Source of the DNA: an uncultured Nitrospira sp.
GTDB lineage: Bacteria > Nitrospirota > Nitrospiria > Nitrospirales > Nitrospiraceae
DNA length: 64,000 nt
Assembly: GCA_902500785.1 (NCBI GenBank)
Contig: CABVRW010000003.1
Location: 1 to 64,000 of the forward strand
Reading direction: 5' to 3'
Positions 54,894 through 62,305 of this stretch are shown here, piece after piece; the stretch's first letter is position 1, and every line of letters begins with the position of its first letter. Below the pieces are notes generated by a model. The model saw only the letters and a list, made by a program, of their open reading frames with translations. It was not told where the DNA came from and searched no databases. Position numbers and translations under genes: made by a program.

Positions 54894-55118
54894 GTGGATT
54901 TTTTGACCTTGCTCGGGCTGATCGCAACGCTGACGTTCATCGTGCTGGTCGGTATATACGTGTCAGAACAGTGGCACAATCCTAGCTGGGGAGATCTCAG
55001 GAAGCCGATGTCGCTAGGGGAAGTTTTCCGAGAATGGCTAATCTTTGTCATTTTGTACGGCGGGTTGTCCGCGGTTTTACACGGAGCCCTGCGGCTCGCC
55101 TGTTGGACTGTCTGTTAG
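54894..55118 (+). CDS. Small two-span membrane protein in the ars operon
   Basis: A protein of 74 residues starting with GTG behind AGGTGG, 22 bp after acr3 and 27 bp before the arsI-like gene. Two spans are predicted (FLTLLGLIATLTFIVLVGIY and EWLIFVILYGGLSAVLHGAL) with a short polar loop (SEQWHNPSWGDLRKPMSLGE). No family recognised. Its position suggests an accessory role in arsenic handling. Confidence 0.65.
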   Translation: MDFLTLLGLIATLTFIVLVGIYVSEQWHNPSWGDLRKPMSLGEVFREWLIFVILYGGLSAVLHGALRLACWTVC

Positions 55119-55145
55119 GTGCATTAAACCAAAGGAGGGACCATC

Positions 55146-55616
55146 ATGAAACGATTACATCTGCACATTGGAGTAGACAACCTTAGCGAAAGTATCAACT
55201 TCTACACCGCATTGTTTGGGACAGCGCCGGTTAAAACTAAGCCCGATTACGCCAAATGGTTATTGGACGACCCTCGCGTGAACTTTGCCATCTCGACTCG
55301 GGCGAAGAAGGGCGTTGACCACCTCGGCATTCAGGTTGAGGAAGACAAAGAGCTGGCAGAGGTGCGGGAACGCCTTAAGGCGAAGGATGTCACCTTGACC
55401 GATGAGGGGGAAACGGTCTGCTGTTACGCCCGATCGGAAAAGTCGTGGATTCAGGACCCATCAGGTATCGCATGGGAGACCTATCGGACCATGGAAGATG
55501 TTCAACTCTTCTTGGGTGAAACTGAACCGGCGGAAGGTGCTTGCTGCACCCCAGACACTATGGGAACGCCTAACTGCTGTGAACCCTCTGCAAAAACAGC
55601 GGGGTGTTGTGACTAA
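55146..55616 (+). CDS. arsI: ArsI/CadI-family vicinal-oxygen-chelate metalloprotein
   Basis: A protein of 156 residues with a very good ribosome-binding site (AAAGGAGGGACCATC). The VOC fold is visible (RLHLHIGVDNLSESINFYTA, GVDHLGIQVE, WIQDPSGIAWETY). Metal ligands would be a histidine near residue 5-7, His59 and Glu of WETY. The vicinal pair Cys92-Cys93 (ETVCCYARSEKSW) matches the substrate-binding pair of the C-As lyase ArsI, which demethylates organoarsenicals. The tail carries three further CC pairs (ACCTP, NCCEP, GCCD), which could chelate As(III) or Cd(II). Confidence 0.88.
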   Translation: MKRLHLHIGVDNLSESINFYTALFGTAPVKTKPDYAKWLLDDPRVNFAISTRAKKGVDHLGIQVEEDKELAEVRERLKAKDVTLTDEGETVCCYARSEKSWIQDPSGIAWETYRTMEDVQLFLGETEPAEGACCTPDTMGTPNCCEPSAKTAGCCD

Positions 55617-56044
55617 TGCAGAAGGAAAAAGACATTATCAAGGTACTGGTGCTCTGTACGGGCAACTCCTGTCGTTCGGTCATGGCGGAGGCGTTAATCA
55701 ACGACCTGCGCCGTGGCCTTTACCAAGCCTGGAGCGCTGGCAGCCATCCCACGGGCTCTGTGCTTCCCAAATCCATCGAGACGCTCAAGCGGCATGGGGT
55801 CGATCCGGGTCAGCCGCGTAGCAAATCGTGGGATGAATTCGTCGATCAATCGTTTGATTTGGTGATTACCGTATGTGATCAGGCAGCCGGTGAAAGCTGC
55901 CCGTTGTTCCGCAGGAGCCCCACGAAGATGCATTGGAGTACGCCTGACCCGGCCAAAGCGACCGGATCGGACGCCGAGATTAATCGGGCCTTCGACGAGG
56001 CATTTCTGTTGTTGAAAAAGCGCGTTGAAAATCTAGCGAACTAA
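55616..56044 (+). CDS. arsC: Arsenate reductase, low-molecular-weight phosphatase fold
   Basis: Reduces arsenate to arsenite for export. The protein has 142 residues; its ATG shares a base with the stop of the preceding gene (TAATG). The P-loop LVLCTGNSCRSVMAEAL contains nucleophile Cys14. The relay cysteines Cys87 and Cys95 (VCDQAAGESCPLF) fit the thioredoxin-dependent class. DLVITVCD and HWSTPDPAKATGSD are family segments. Last gene of the ars operon. Confidence 0.95.
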   Translation: MQKEKDIIKVLVLCTGNSCRSVMAEALINDLRRGLYQAWSAGSHPTGSVLPKSIETLKRHGVDPGQPRSKSWDEFVDQSFDLVITVCDQAAGESCPLFRRSPTKMHWSTPDPAKATGSDAEINRAFDEAFLLLKKRVENLAN

Positions 56045-56360
56045 GCTTTGGGGCGTAATCAGCAGGAAAGTCGTTGAAAAGTTGGCAGGCGATCCTGGCA
56101 TTAAACCAGTGGCATCTTCCGTGTGAAGGCAAAAACATAGATTTCTTAATCGCTCGCTGTTGCAATGGTTTCCTCACAAAGACCTTGAATTTCATGCGGT
56201 TAGGAGTTCTCTATAGCTTACACTGCGTACATTACATTTCGAGGGTTCAGATGATTTCTGACACAAAAGTGACCACAGGGTGATTACCTATATGGAATGG
56301 GTGAGCGCCTACCGTTCTGCTTTTCAACTTTTCTACCCCCGCCTCATTCCTCGCTTGCTT

Positions 56361-56384
56361 GCGGGTACTCTATAGAGTACCCGC
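56361..56384. repeat. 24-bp perfect palindrome
   Basis: Arms GCGGGTACTC and GAGTACCCGC flank TATA. It lies 134 bp upstream of the XRE-family gene start and 316 bp downstream of arsC. No T-run follows on either strand, which favours a protein-binding site over an intrinsic terminator. Confidence 0.75.
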
Positions 56385-56505
56385 TTCACGGCATTCCTCT
56401 ATTACATCAATATCTTAATGCTATATTTATATTGTAGACAGTATATAAAAATGCGAATAATATTATTAACGATATAAAAATATTAAATAAATATACTATT
56501 TGCAG

Positions 56506-56511
56506 TATAAT
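56506..56511 (+). promoter_or_regulatory. -10 element of the XRE/Fic operon, possible leaderless start
   Basis: A perfect TATAAT ends 6 bp before the ATG at 56518, so transcription would begin at or next to the start codon. The matching -35 (TTAAAT, 56483-56488) is weak but correctly spaced at 17 bp. Confidence 0.55.
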
Positions 56512-56517
56512 GTGGCC

Positions 56518-56988
56518 ATGAAAAGAAAGCTGGTCACGATTCTTGACGATATTGCACTATCACGCCTCACGGTTGATCCTCCAACAGAAGCCAGCCATCG
56601 TTCGCCAGGGGACTGGATACGTATTCTTCGCAACTACCTCAGAATGACCCAGAGTGAGCTTGCACAACGCGCACATATTACGCAGCCCAACCTAGCTGCA
56701 ATTGAGTCTGGAAAAGTCGATCCGCAGCTGGGAACGCTCGGGCGTATCTATGAGGGTCTCTCGTGCACGCTCTCTATTGAGCCGCGACCGAAAAAGCCTC
56801 TTGAGGAAATACTCCGAGGACGTGCCCGCACAGTTGCCCTAAAGCGGCTCAAGCAGACAATGGGCACGATGGCGCTTGAAAGTCAGGCTCCCGAGGAAGA
56901 AACATTTCGACAGTTGCTCGAAAAGAGCACAGACAACATTCTACGGAGCACCAGGAAACGCTTATCAGGGAAGAATGATGGCAGATGA
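56518..56988 (+). CDS. XRE-family HTH protein, 'mobile mystery protein A' type
   Basis: A protein of 156 residues from the ATG at 56518. The helix-turn-helix (WIRILRNYLRMTQSELAQRA, then TQPNLAAIESGKVDPQLGTL) is XRE type and is followed by a charged helical tail. Together with the overlapping Fic gene it matches the mobile mystery A/B pair found on mobile elements, where A probably represses and perhaps counteracts B, toxin-antitoxin style. The gene lacks a ribosome-binding site and may be translated from a leaderless mRNA. Confidence 0.82.
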   Translation: MKRKLVTILDDIALSRLTVDPPTEASHRSPGDWIRILRNYLRMTQSELAQRAHITQPNLAAIESGKVDPQLGTLGRIYEGLSCTLSIEPRPKKPLEEILRGRARTVALKRLKQTMGTMALESQAPEEETFRQLLEKSTDNILRSTRKRLSGKNDGR

Positions 56989-57595
56989 GACCCACCTTGC
57001 CGGAGCAACACCGGGAGAGGACACTTCGGGCCTAATTGACCTCTCTCTTGCCACACGAGCTGATCGAAATGCTGCAGAAACACAAACCATCGGTCTTGCC
57101 TACAACAAGTATATTTTTGAAGCACGAAGAAAGAAACGTGGGACACAATGGCTCACTGATGATTTCATCCTCGTTGTGCATCGAAGTATGTTTGGCTCCA
57201 TCTGGACGTGGGGGGGACACTATCGCAAAGAACGGCTCAACATGGGCTGTGAACCGCACCTGATTCGAGAGCAGATTAAGTTACTCAGTGACGACTTTCT
57301 TTCATGGGATTCCATCGACTCAGAAATGCCCGTAGTAGAAGTAGCCGCACGCCTTCAAAATCGGCTCACAAAAATTCATCCGTTCAGAAACGGCAATGGG
57401 AGACACGCCAGGCTTATCACAGATATTTTCCTCTATTCCCGTAAGCACTCCTTACCTCAGTGGCCACAGATTCACCTCATGTCTCAAGGCGAGAACGTTC
57501 GATCACAATATATTCAAGCAATGAAAGAAGCTGATCAGGGTGACTTCTCGGAGTTGATCCGATTTATGGAAGGCTGCATTCAAGCCTCGACTTAA
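56975..57595 (+). CDS. Fic-domain protein, 'mobile mystery protein B' type
   Basis: A protein of 206 residues; the ATG at 56975 follows GGGAAGA and overlaps the XRE gene by 14 bases (ATG at 56978 equally possible). The Fic active site reads HPFRNGNGRHARLITD; the usual Asp/Glu after the arginine is Asn, but the catalytic His, the glycines and the final Arg are present. The flap region GHYRKERLNMG is visible. Fic enzymes transfer AMP or other groups to target proteins and are often toxins. Probably maintains the island. Confidence 0.88.
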   Translation: MMADETHLAGATPGEDTSGLIDLSLATRADRNAAETQTIGLAYNKYIFEARRKKRGTQWLTDDFILVVHRSMFGSIWTWGGHYRKERLNMGCEPHLIREQIKLLSDDFLSWDSIDSEMPVVEVAARLQNRLTKIHPFRNGNGRHARLITDIFLYSRKHSLPQWPQIHLMSQGENVRSQYIQAMKEADQGDFSELIRFMEGCIQAST

Positions 57596-57687
57596 GCCCG
57601 CATGTGAGGCTTGGGAGTCTTATCCTGCTCCCCGTGAAATTGAGACCACCCCTAAGACATGGTCCGGAGAGGGCCGAGGAGGTGGAC

Positions 57688-57948
57688 ATGGCAGTCGAAT
57701 CTGCAGAACCCATAGAACGATGGACGGCCAAACGGCGGGTGGCGCTGGTGGTGAGTATTCTGAAGGGCGAGACCGCTGTGGTTGAGGCGGCTCGGACGCA
57801 TGGGCTGACGGTGGCCGAGGTGGACGATTGGCGGGAGAAGTTTCTGCTGGGGGCCGAGAACGCCCTGCGGACGCGGACGAAAGACGAAGAGGCCGTGAAG
57901 GACGAGCAGATCAAGACGCTCAAACAGAAGATCGGCGATCTCGGCTGA
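57688..57948 (+). pseudogene. Truncated transposase-associated HTH protein (DUF1153-like), cut by the IS3 element
   Basis: The frame begins well (GAGGAGGTGGAC before the ATG) and gives 86 residues: WTAKRRVALVVSILKGETAV, then EAARTHGLTVAEVDDWREKF and LRTRTKDEEAVKDEQIKTL. This is the start of a transposase OrfA/DUF1153-type protein. It stops at LKQKIGDLG because the IS3 end supplies the TGA at 57946-57948. The remainder is not found on the other side of the IS, so a larger deletion accompanied or followed the insertion. Confidence 0.8.
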
Positions 57949-58071
57949 CCTTCCCCCAGTTATTACACCAAAGCTGAGGAAGTTAACACCTGTGTGAGAG
58001 GGCTCCCGTCTTGATAGGTGTTGATGAACTCCTGGGGTGTCACATCCCCGATGGTGCTGTGCGTTCGCTCC

Positions 58072-58773
58072 TCATTGTATTCCCGCCGCGTATTCCCGCC
58101 GCCACACCTCGATCACGAGCTGCGCTTCCTGGAGCGTCAGAAACCAGTGCTCGTTGAGACACTCGTCTCGAAACTTGCCGTTGAAGCTTTCGATAAACGC
58201 ATTTTGGACCGGTTTGCCCGGCTGAATAAAATGCAGGTGGACGCCGTGCTGAGCGGCCCAGGCATCCAGCGCGGTCCCCGCGAATTCGGGACCGTTGTCC
58301 AGAATCAAGGCGTCTGGCAACGAACGCGTGGTAAACAGCCGATCCAGAATCCGGCACACCCGCGCCACGCCAATTGACACGTCCACCTCAATCACCAGTA
58401 CTTCTTTCGAGCAAGGATCGGTCATCGTCAAGCACTTGAACCGTCGGCCATTGGCCAGCCGGTCATGGACAAAATCCATCGCATACCAGCGTCCTGGTTG
58501 CGTGGGCTTCGGCAAGTCGACTCGTGGCACCGCTGCGGCCTTCTTCCGTCGTCGCCGCTGGAGCGAGAGCCCTTCGACGCGATAATAGAGCCGTTCCACC
58601 TTCTTATGGTTCACTCGCCAGCCTTCCCGTCGCAATCGCACATAAATCCGGGGACACCCATAGCGTCGCTTACTCTCGGCAATTTCTCGGATCCGCGTCC
58701 GCAGGGCCCCATCGTCCTGCCGCCGACTCCAATACCGGAGCGTGTTCCGATCGAGAGCGATTAAGCGACACAC
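58072..58773 (-). pseudogene. IS3-family transposase OrfB, C-terminus lost by 13-bp duplication
   Basis: An integrase-core transposase with its DDE residues in [24 protein letters not shown] and [13 protein letters not shown]. The frame runs open upstream to the slippery site at 58846-58851. It ends prematurely at [11 protein letters not shown] because a 13-bp unit is duplicated at 58077-58102. Without the second copy the frame would continue as [18 protein letters not shown] and end at 57963, the normal IS3 C-terminus. About 37 residues are lost, so the element is probably immobile. Confidence 0.88.
58077..58102. repeat. 13-bp tandem duplication inside the transposase gene
   Basis: GTATTCCCGCCGC is present twice in direct succession (58077-58089 and 58090-58102). 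Removing one copy restores the conserved transposase frame, so this is a recent inactivating slippage or an assembly artefact. Confidence 0.9.
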
Positions 58774-58838
58774 TCGTCGCTGACTGAGCCCAAAGCGCTC
58801 GGCCGCCCACTGGGCCGCCGTTCGTTTCGCCTTGGGCC

Positions 58839-59105
58839 CTACCAGTTTTTTGCGGTGATCGCTTTCAGCGCCTGAATGTCCAGCGCTTGCTCCGCCACCA
58901 TCTGCTTCAACCGCCGATTTTCGTCTTCCAGTTGGCGGAGTTTCTTCACATCACTGACTTCGAGCCCGGCATATTTCGTCCGCCACTTATACAACGTGGC
59001 ATCCGAGATGCCGTGCTTGCGACAGAGCTCGTGGACCCCAATGCCCGCTTGGGCGTCCTTCAACACCGCAATGATTTGTTCCTCCGTGTGCCGTTTCCGT
59101 GTCAT
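58839..59105 (-). CDS. IS3-family transposase OrfA
   Basis: A protein of 88 residues from the ATG at 59105 ([20 protein letters not shown]). The helix-turn-helix [20 protein letters not shown] and the leucine-zipper-like [20 protein letters not shown] are typical of IS3 OrfA. The gene ends at LKAITAKNW. Just before the stop the mRNA has the heptamer A-AAA-AAC (A-run complementary to 58846-58851), the classic site for -1 frameshifting into OrfB. Confidence 0.92.
   Translation of the reverse strand: MTRKRHTEEQIIAVLKDAQAGIGVHELCRKHGISDATLYKWRTKYAGLEVSDVKKLRQLEDENRRLKQMVAEQALDIQALKAITAKNW
58846..58851 (-). promoter_or_regulatory. Programmed -1 frameshift site (A-AAA-AAC) of the IS3 element
   Basis: In the orfA frame the codons are GCA AAA AAC TGG TAG. 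Slipping back one base joins the OrfB frame ([14 protein letters not shown]...), open through to the transposase core. This is the standard IS3 strategy to make the OrfAB fusion. Confidence 0.8.
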
Positions 59106-59137
59106 AGCCCCCTCCTGTAGGGCCCATCTCAGCACAG

Positions 59138-60151
59138 GTGAACTTCCAAGCCAATGGTCTAGTTTTCGGGGGGAAGGTCTTTACGGTCCTGGCCAGCAAT
59201 CCTCAAGAGACCATGAAGGTCCTCGGTGGAGAGTGGAGTCGGGCCAAAGGCGGCTTTCGAGGCTATCCCCTCTCATGGGTCAAGACAGATGGACTGCGAG
59301 GAGTTGGCAAACTGGGCACGAACGCGCCTCGTCGTCCGAATGAAATCCATGTCGATCTCTCTGGCGGTTTGGTCTCTGCGCTCACGCTCGATCAGATTCG
59401 AGTGCTCCTGAAGTGGGTCCATGCACAGCAAGGGCACGTCACCCGAATTGACTGTGCGCTCGATGATCGAGCCGCGACCGTCTCCGTCTCGACGGTTCGA
59501 GAGGCCGTCGCTGCCGGCCAATGTATGACGCGTGCAGCACAGGTCCGGCACATTGTCTCCAACCTGACGCATGGGGACGGAGCCACGACGGGCGAGACCA
59601 TGTATTTCGGGAGTCCGCAGAGCCAGACCCTCTTGCGCATTTACGACAAGCGTCTCGAACTCAAGAGTAAGGAACAGGCGAATTGTGAGGAATATGGCAC
59701 CAGGTGGGAATTGGAACTGAAGAAGGATCGCGCCGAACAATGTGCCCGAGCCTTAGCCTCGTTAGACGAAGCCGATTGGAAGGAGTTGGTGGTCGGATTG
59801 CTCCGATCCTATGTGGATTTCCGGCAGATCCCGAAAGATGCCGAGGATGAAGAACGATACCGGGCTCCAGTGCTGGAGTGGTACGCCCTTCTGACGGAGG
59901 GATTTCAGAAGGGCCGATTAGCCCAGGAGAAGCAGGTGCAGACCCTGCAGAACGTGAAACGATGGGTGAGCGACACCCTGACGCCAATGCTGGCGGTCAT
60001 TTGTGCCACCCCTGGTGGGGAAGAATGGCTACAGCACGAAATTGTCAGGGGCATCTCCCGGTGGAAAGACCGGCACCGGAACTTGCTCAAGCAACCACCC
60101 AATCGGTTTCATCCATCGTCTGCCGGCGGGAACGCGGGCAGCCCATGTTAG
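59138..60151 (+). CDS. Replication initiation factor (Rep_trans-like), 5' end replaced by the IS3 element
   Basis: The frame has 337 codons from a GTG at 59138, but the first 14 codons are IS sequence; the next ATG is at 59213. The body matches rolling-circle replication initiators of the Rep_trans family: GGFRGYPLSWV, RPNEIHVDLSGGLVSAL, HVTRIDCALDDRA (metal/catalytic region) and TLLRIYDKRLELKSKEQ, with a catalytic-type tyrosine in IYDK. A short N-terminal piece was probably lost with the IS insertion. It suggests the island derives from a plasmid- or phage-like replicon. Confidence 0.75.
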   Translation: MNFQANGLVFGGKVFTVLASNPQETMKVLGGEWSRAKGGFRGYPLSWVKTDGLRGVGKLGTNAPRRPNEIHVDLSGGLVSALTLDQIRVLLKWVHAQQGHVTRIDCALDDRAATVSVSTVREAVAAGQCMTRAAQVRHIVSNLTHGDGATTGETMYFGSPQSQTLLRIYDKRLELKSKEQANCEEYGTRWELELKKDRAEQCARALASLDEADWKELVVGLLRSYVDFRQIPKDAEDEERYRAPVLEWYALLTEGFQKGRLAQEKQVQTLQNVKRWVSDTLTPMLAVICATPGGEEWLQHEIVRGISRWKDRHRNLLKQPPNRFHPSSAGGNAGSPC

Positions 60152-60194
60152 GGGGACTGGGGGTGTCGCGAGACTGCCCCGGTATATCTGCATC

Positions 60195-60509
60195 ATGCTC
60201 ACCACCAAAGAGCTTTCGGCTTGGCTCAACATCAAGCCGTCCACGCTCTATCTCTGGGTCTCACGGAACAAGATTCCTTGCCATCGCATCCATTGCCTCA
60301 TCCGGTTCGACCCTGACGCCATCCAGGCGTGGCTGAATGGCTTTGGGGCAACTCCCGTCCAGCCTTTCCCATTGCCGATTCACGACGATACCCGAGATAT
60401 TAACCACCTCATTGAAGCGGCCAAATCCGAGGTCTATACTCCCCGGCACGGGGAAACCAGACCGAAATCAGGCCTCATCCAGAAGGAGGATGCAGATGGG
60501 GCTGTTTAA
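60195..60509 (+). CDS. Excisionase-like small HTH DNA-binding protein
   Basis: A protein of 104 residues from the ATG at 60195. The N-terminal MerR/excisionase-type motif is MLTTKELSAWLNIKPSTLYL, then WVSRNKIPCHRIHCLIRFDP and a typical IQAWL end. The rest is polar and probably flexible. It overlaps the integrase start by 14 bases, as expected for a recombination directionality factor. Confidence 0.82.
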   Translation: MLTTKELSAWLNIKPSTLYLWVSRNKIPCHRIHCLIRFDPDAIQAWLNGFGATPVQPFPLPIHDDTRDINHLIEAAKSEVYTPRHGETRPKSGLIQKEDADGAV

Positions 60510-61572
60510 GCGCAACAAAGTGTGGTGGATGACGTTTATCTATCAGGGACGGCAGGTCCGACGGAGTACCGAATGTACAGACCGCCGACTCGCAGAAGCG
60601 GTGCTCGGAAAGATCAAGGTCAAGCTCGTCGAAGGTCGCTATTTCGACCGGCTCGAAGAACAAGAACGGACCTTTGAAGAAATGGTCGAGCGCTACGTGG
60701 CTGAACGAGTCGTAGGAGCCAGCCGTCACGGTGAACGGCGGGCACGAGGCGTCCTGGCGCATCTGCTGCCGGTGTTTGGCCACATGACCTTAGTTCGGGT
60801 CACACCAAAGGAGATTGCCGCGTACAAGTGGAAACGGCAACAGGCGGGAGCCGCGCCGGCCACCATCGTGAAAGAATTGGCGTTGATGAAGACGGCCTTC
60901 AATATTGCCATTCGAGAATGGGAATGGTGCCGAGACAATCCCGTCTGTCGCGTGTCGATGGGCAAGGTGAACAATGCACGCGTCCGCTATTGCGATGACG
61001 AGACGCTGGCGACAATTCACCAAGCTTGCCCGACGTGGCTGCAACCGATCGTGATGCTGGCACGCTATACCGGCCTGCGCCGGGAGAACGTGGTGTGCTT
61101 GCAGTGGGAGCAAGTCGATCTGGCTCGGGGACTCATCATTCTGGATCACACGAAGAACGGAGATCGCTTAGGCATTCCGTTGTGTGATCCTGCGATGAAG
61201 ACGTTGGAAGCCGTGAGACCCTCCCGACCACTCGCCAGCGGTCCTGTGTTCCTGCAACACACCGAGGCCAGGGAACCAGTGACGCCGGATATGGTCACAA
61301 CGGCCTTTCGGCGAGCCTGTGAGTCCGTAGGCGTGACGAACTTTCGCTTTCACGACCTGCGGCATACGTTCGCCTCAGCGCTCGTCCAGCGAGGCGTGGA
61401 TCTCTATCGGGTGCAACGGCTGCTCGGACACCGCGATGGACGGATGACGCAACGGTATGCGCATCTCGCACCGGAGAATTTGCGGGAAGCGGTGCAGGTG
61501 TTTAAGGACGACTATCACAAATTTAGCACAATGACGGGGTGTGAACCGCCACGGTTGGTGCTAACTGCGTGA
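60496..61572 (+). CDS. int: Tyrosine recombinase (phage-type integrase)
   Basis: A protein of 358 residues from the ATG at 60496, chosen because GGAGGATGCAG precedes it; the frame is open from 60337. An N-terminal SAM-like core-binding domain (TFEEMVERYVAERV) precedes the catalytic domain with the full set: Arg in YTGLRRENVVCLQW, H-x-x-R in HDLRHTFASALVQRG, His in LLGHRDGRMTQ and nucleophile Tyr in QRYAHLAPEN. It ends 4 bp before the right attachment repeat, so it is the integrase of this island. Confidence 0.95.
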   Translation: MGLFKRNKVWWMTFIYQGRQVRRSTECTDRRLAEAVLGKIKVKLVEGRYFDRLEEQERTFEEMVERYVAERVVGASRHGERRARGVLAHLLPVFGHMTLVRVTPKEIAAYKWKRQQAGAAPATIVKELALMKTAFNIAIREWEWCRDNPVCRVSMGKVNNARVRYCDDETLATIHQACPTWLQPIVMLARYTGLRRENVVCLQWEQVDLARGLIILDHTKNGDRLGIPLCDPAMKTLEAVRPSRPLASGPVFLQHTEAREPVTPDMVTTAFRRACESVGVTNFRFHDLRHTFASALVQRGVDLYRVQRLLGHRDGRMTQRYAHLAPENLREAVQVFKDDYHKFSTMTGCEPPRLVLTA

Positions 61573-61576
61573 AAAG

Positions 61577-61622
61577 GTTGGTGGTCCCAACGGGATTTGA
61601 ACCCGTGTCTGAGCCTTGAGAG
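61577..61622. repeat. Right attachment-site repeat within tRNA-Glu
   Basis: These 46 bases cover the 3' half of the intact tRNA and are repeated at 53134-53179 with one mismatch. Recombination between the two would excise a circle of about 8.44 kb and leave one intact tRNA. Confidence 0.92.
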
Positions 61623-61656
61623 GGCTCCGTCCTAGGCCAAGCTAGACGATGGGACC
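61579..61656 (-). tRNA. tRNA-Glu (anticodon CTC)
   Basis: The minus strand folds as a complete tRNA: acceptor GGTCCCA paired with TGGGACC, discriminator A and encoded CCA; anticodon stem GAGCC/GGCTC with loop CTCTCAA (anticodon CUC); T-arm around GGGTTCAAATCCC. It is the integration target of the island and remains functional because the attachment site lies in its 3' half. Confidence 0.96.
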
Positions 61657-61801
61657 AGAGAGGCAGTCCATGCAGCAACTGAAAGAGCAGGACTGTACCA
61701 CAGCGAGTTTTGGCTTTTCAAACAGCAAGTCATCGCAGGCAGGACTGACGGCTGCCTGAAACCGGATACAGCTGGAAGGGCTGCACCTGCTTGCGGAGGC
61801 A

Positions 61802-62260
61802 ATGGAATTAGCCTACAGTACGACGATGGTCGTCCATTTCGCTGGCTCCCGGTTCTTCCTGATCGCAGGTCTGCTCCCGGCGTTCCTCTCACTAGCCGGC
61901 TGTGGTGCGAGCTTTCTGGAAGGAACCATCGCGCCTCCCAATTCCAGCGCCTGGACCAAATGTGGGGCCACCACCAAAGTCCGCGTGAAGCCACCGCAAT
62001 CCACCATTACCGTCGCGTATACCGAGCCCACGTCCGGCACCGACGGCAAACCCTTGACTAACCTTGCGTATACGACCATTTACTACAACGCCGGCGATGG
62101 CCCGGTCATCGGGAAGGTCGTCCCCGCGTCACAAAAGACCGGCGGAGGGGCGGTCTCCCAAGTCATTGCGATTCCTCTGCGTGATCAATCGGAACAGGAC
62201 GTCACCGTCTGCGTGACGGCCACTGATTCCGATGAGCGTGAAGGCCCTGCCTCTCCCTAA
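61802..62260 (+). CDS. Putative lipoprotein
   Basis: A protein of 152 residues (ATG at 61802, alternatively 61826). The signal ends in a lipobox-like LAGC (FLSLAGCGASFLEGT), so the mature protein would start at that cysteine and be lipid-anchored. The rest (TKVRVKPPQSTITVAYTEPT, VTVCVTATDSDEREGP) has the strand pattern of a fibronectin-III-like domain. Solitary gene; function unknown. Confidence 0.72.
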   Translation: MELAYSTTMVVHFAGSRFFLIAGLLPAFLSLAGCGASFLEGTIAPPNSSAWTKCGATTKVRVKPPQSTITVAYTEPTSGTDGKPLTNLAYTTIYYNAGDGPVIGKVVPASQKTGGGAVSQVIAIPLRDQSEQDVTVCVTATDSDEREGPASP

Positions 62261-62305
62261 CCACACAGCCATACCCACGGCCAAAACGGACTTGACAGCG
62301 CCTCG

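Larger units (their letters stand above)
56045..56517. other. AT-rich intergenic region with perfect palindrome
   Basis: There are 473 bases between arsC and the XRE gene, without a supportable gene (a 69-codon frame at 56074-56283 has no ribosome-binding site). The last 110 bases are strongly AT-rich. At 56361-56384 is a perfect 24-bp palindrome: GCGGGTACTC, TATA, GAGTACCCGC. It could be an operator of the XRE protein encoded downstream or a terminator of the ars operon. Confidence 0.55.
57947..59179 (-). mobile_element. IS3-family insertion sequence (about 1.23 kb)
   Basis: Terminal inverted repeats GACCTTCCCCC (57947-57957) and its complement (59169-59179) bound the element; inside them GGAAGTT and ACCTGTG recur in inverted order at both ends. 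It encodes orfA and orfB on the minus strand with a frameshift signal between them. I see no target-site duplication, consistent with later rearrangement. One partial gene abuts each end. Confidence 0.85.
53134..61622. mobile_element. Arsenic-resistance genomic island integrated at tRNA-Glu
   Basis: The element is bounded by 46-bp direct repeats of the 3' half of tRNA-Glu and is about 8.4 kb. From left to right it carries an ars operon, an XRE/Fic 'mobile mystery' pair, a truncated transposase gene, an IS3-type element, a replication initiator, an excisionase-like gene and a tyrosine integrase next to the intact tRNA. Intergenic parts are distinctly AT-rich compared with the flanks. Integrase beside the tRNA, flanking repeats and cargo are the hallmarks of an integrative element. 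No relaxase or conjugation gene is present, so it would need help to transfer. Confidence 0.92.
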
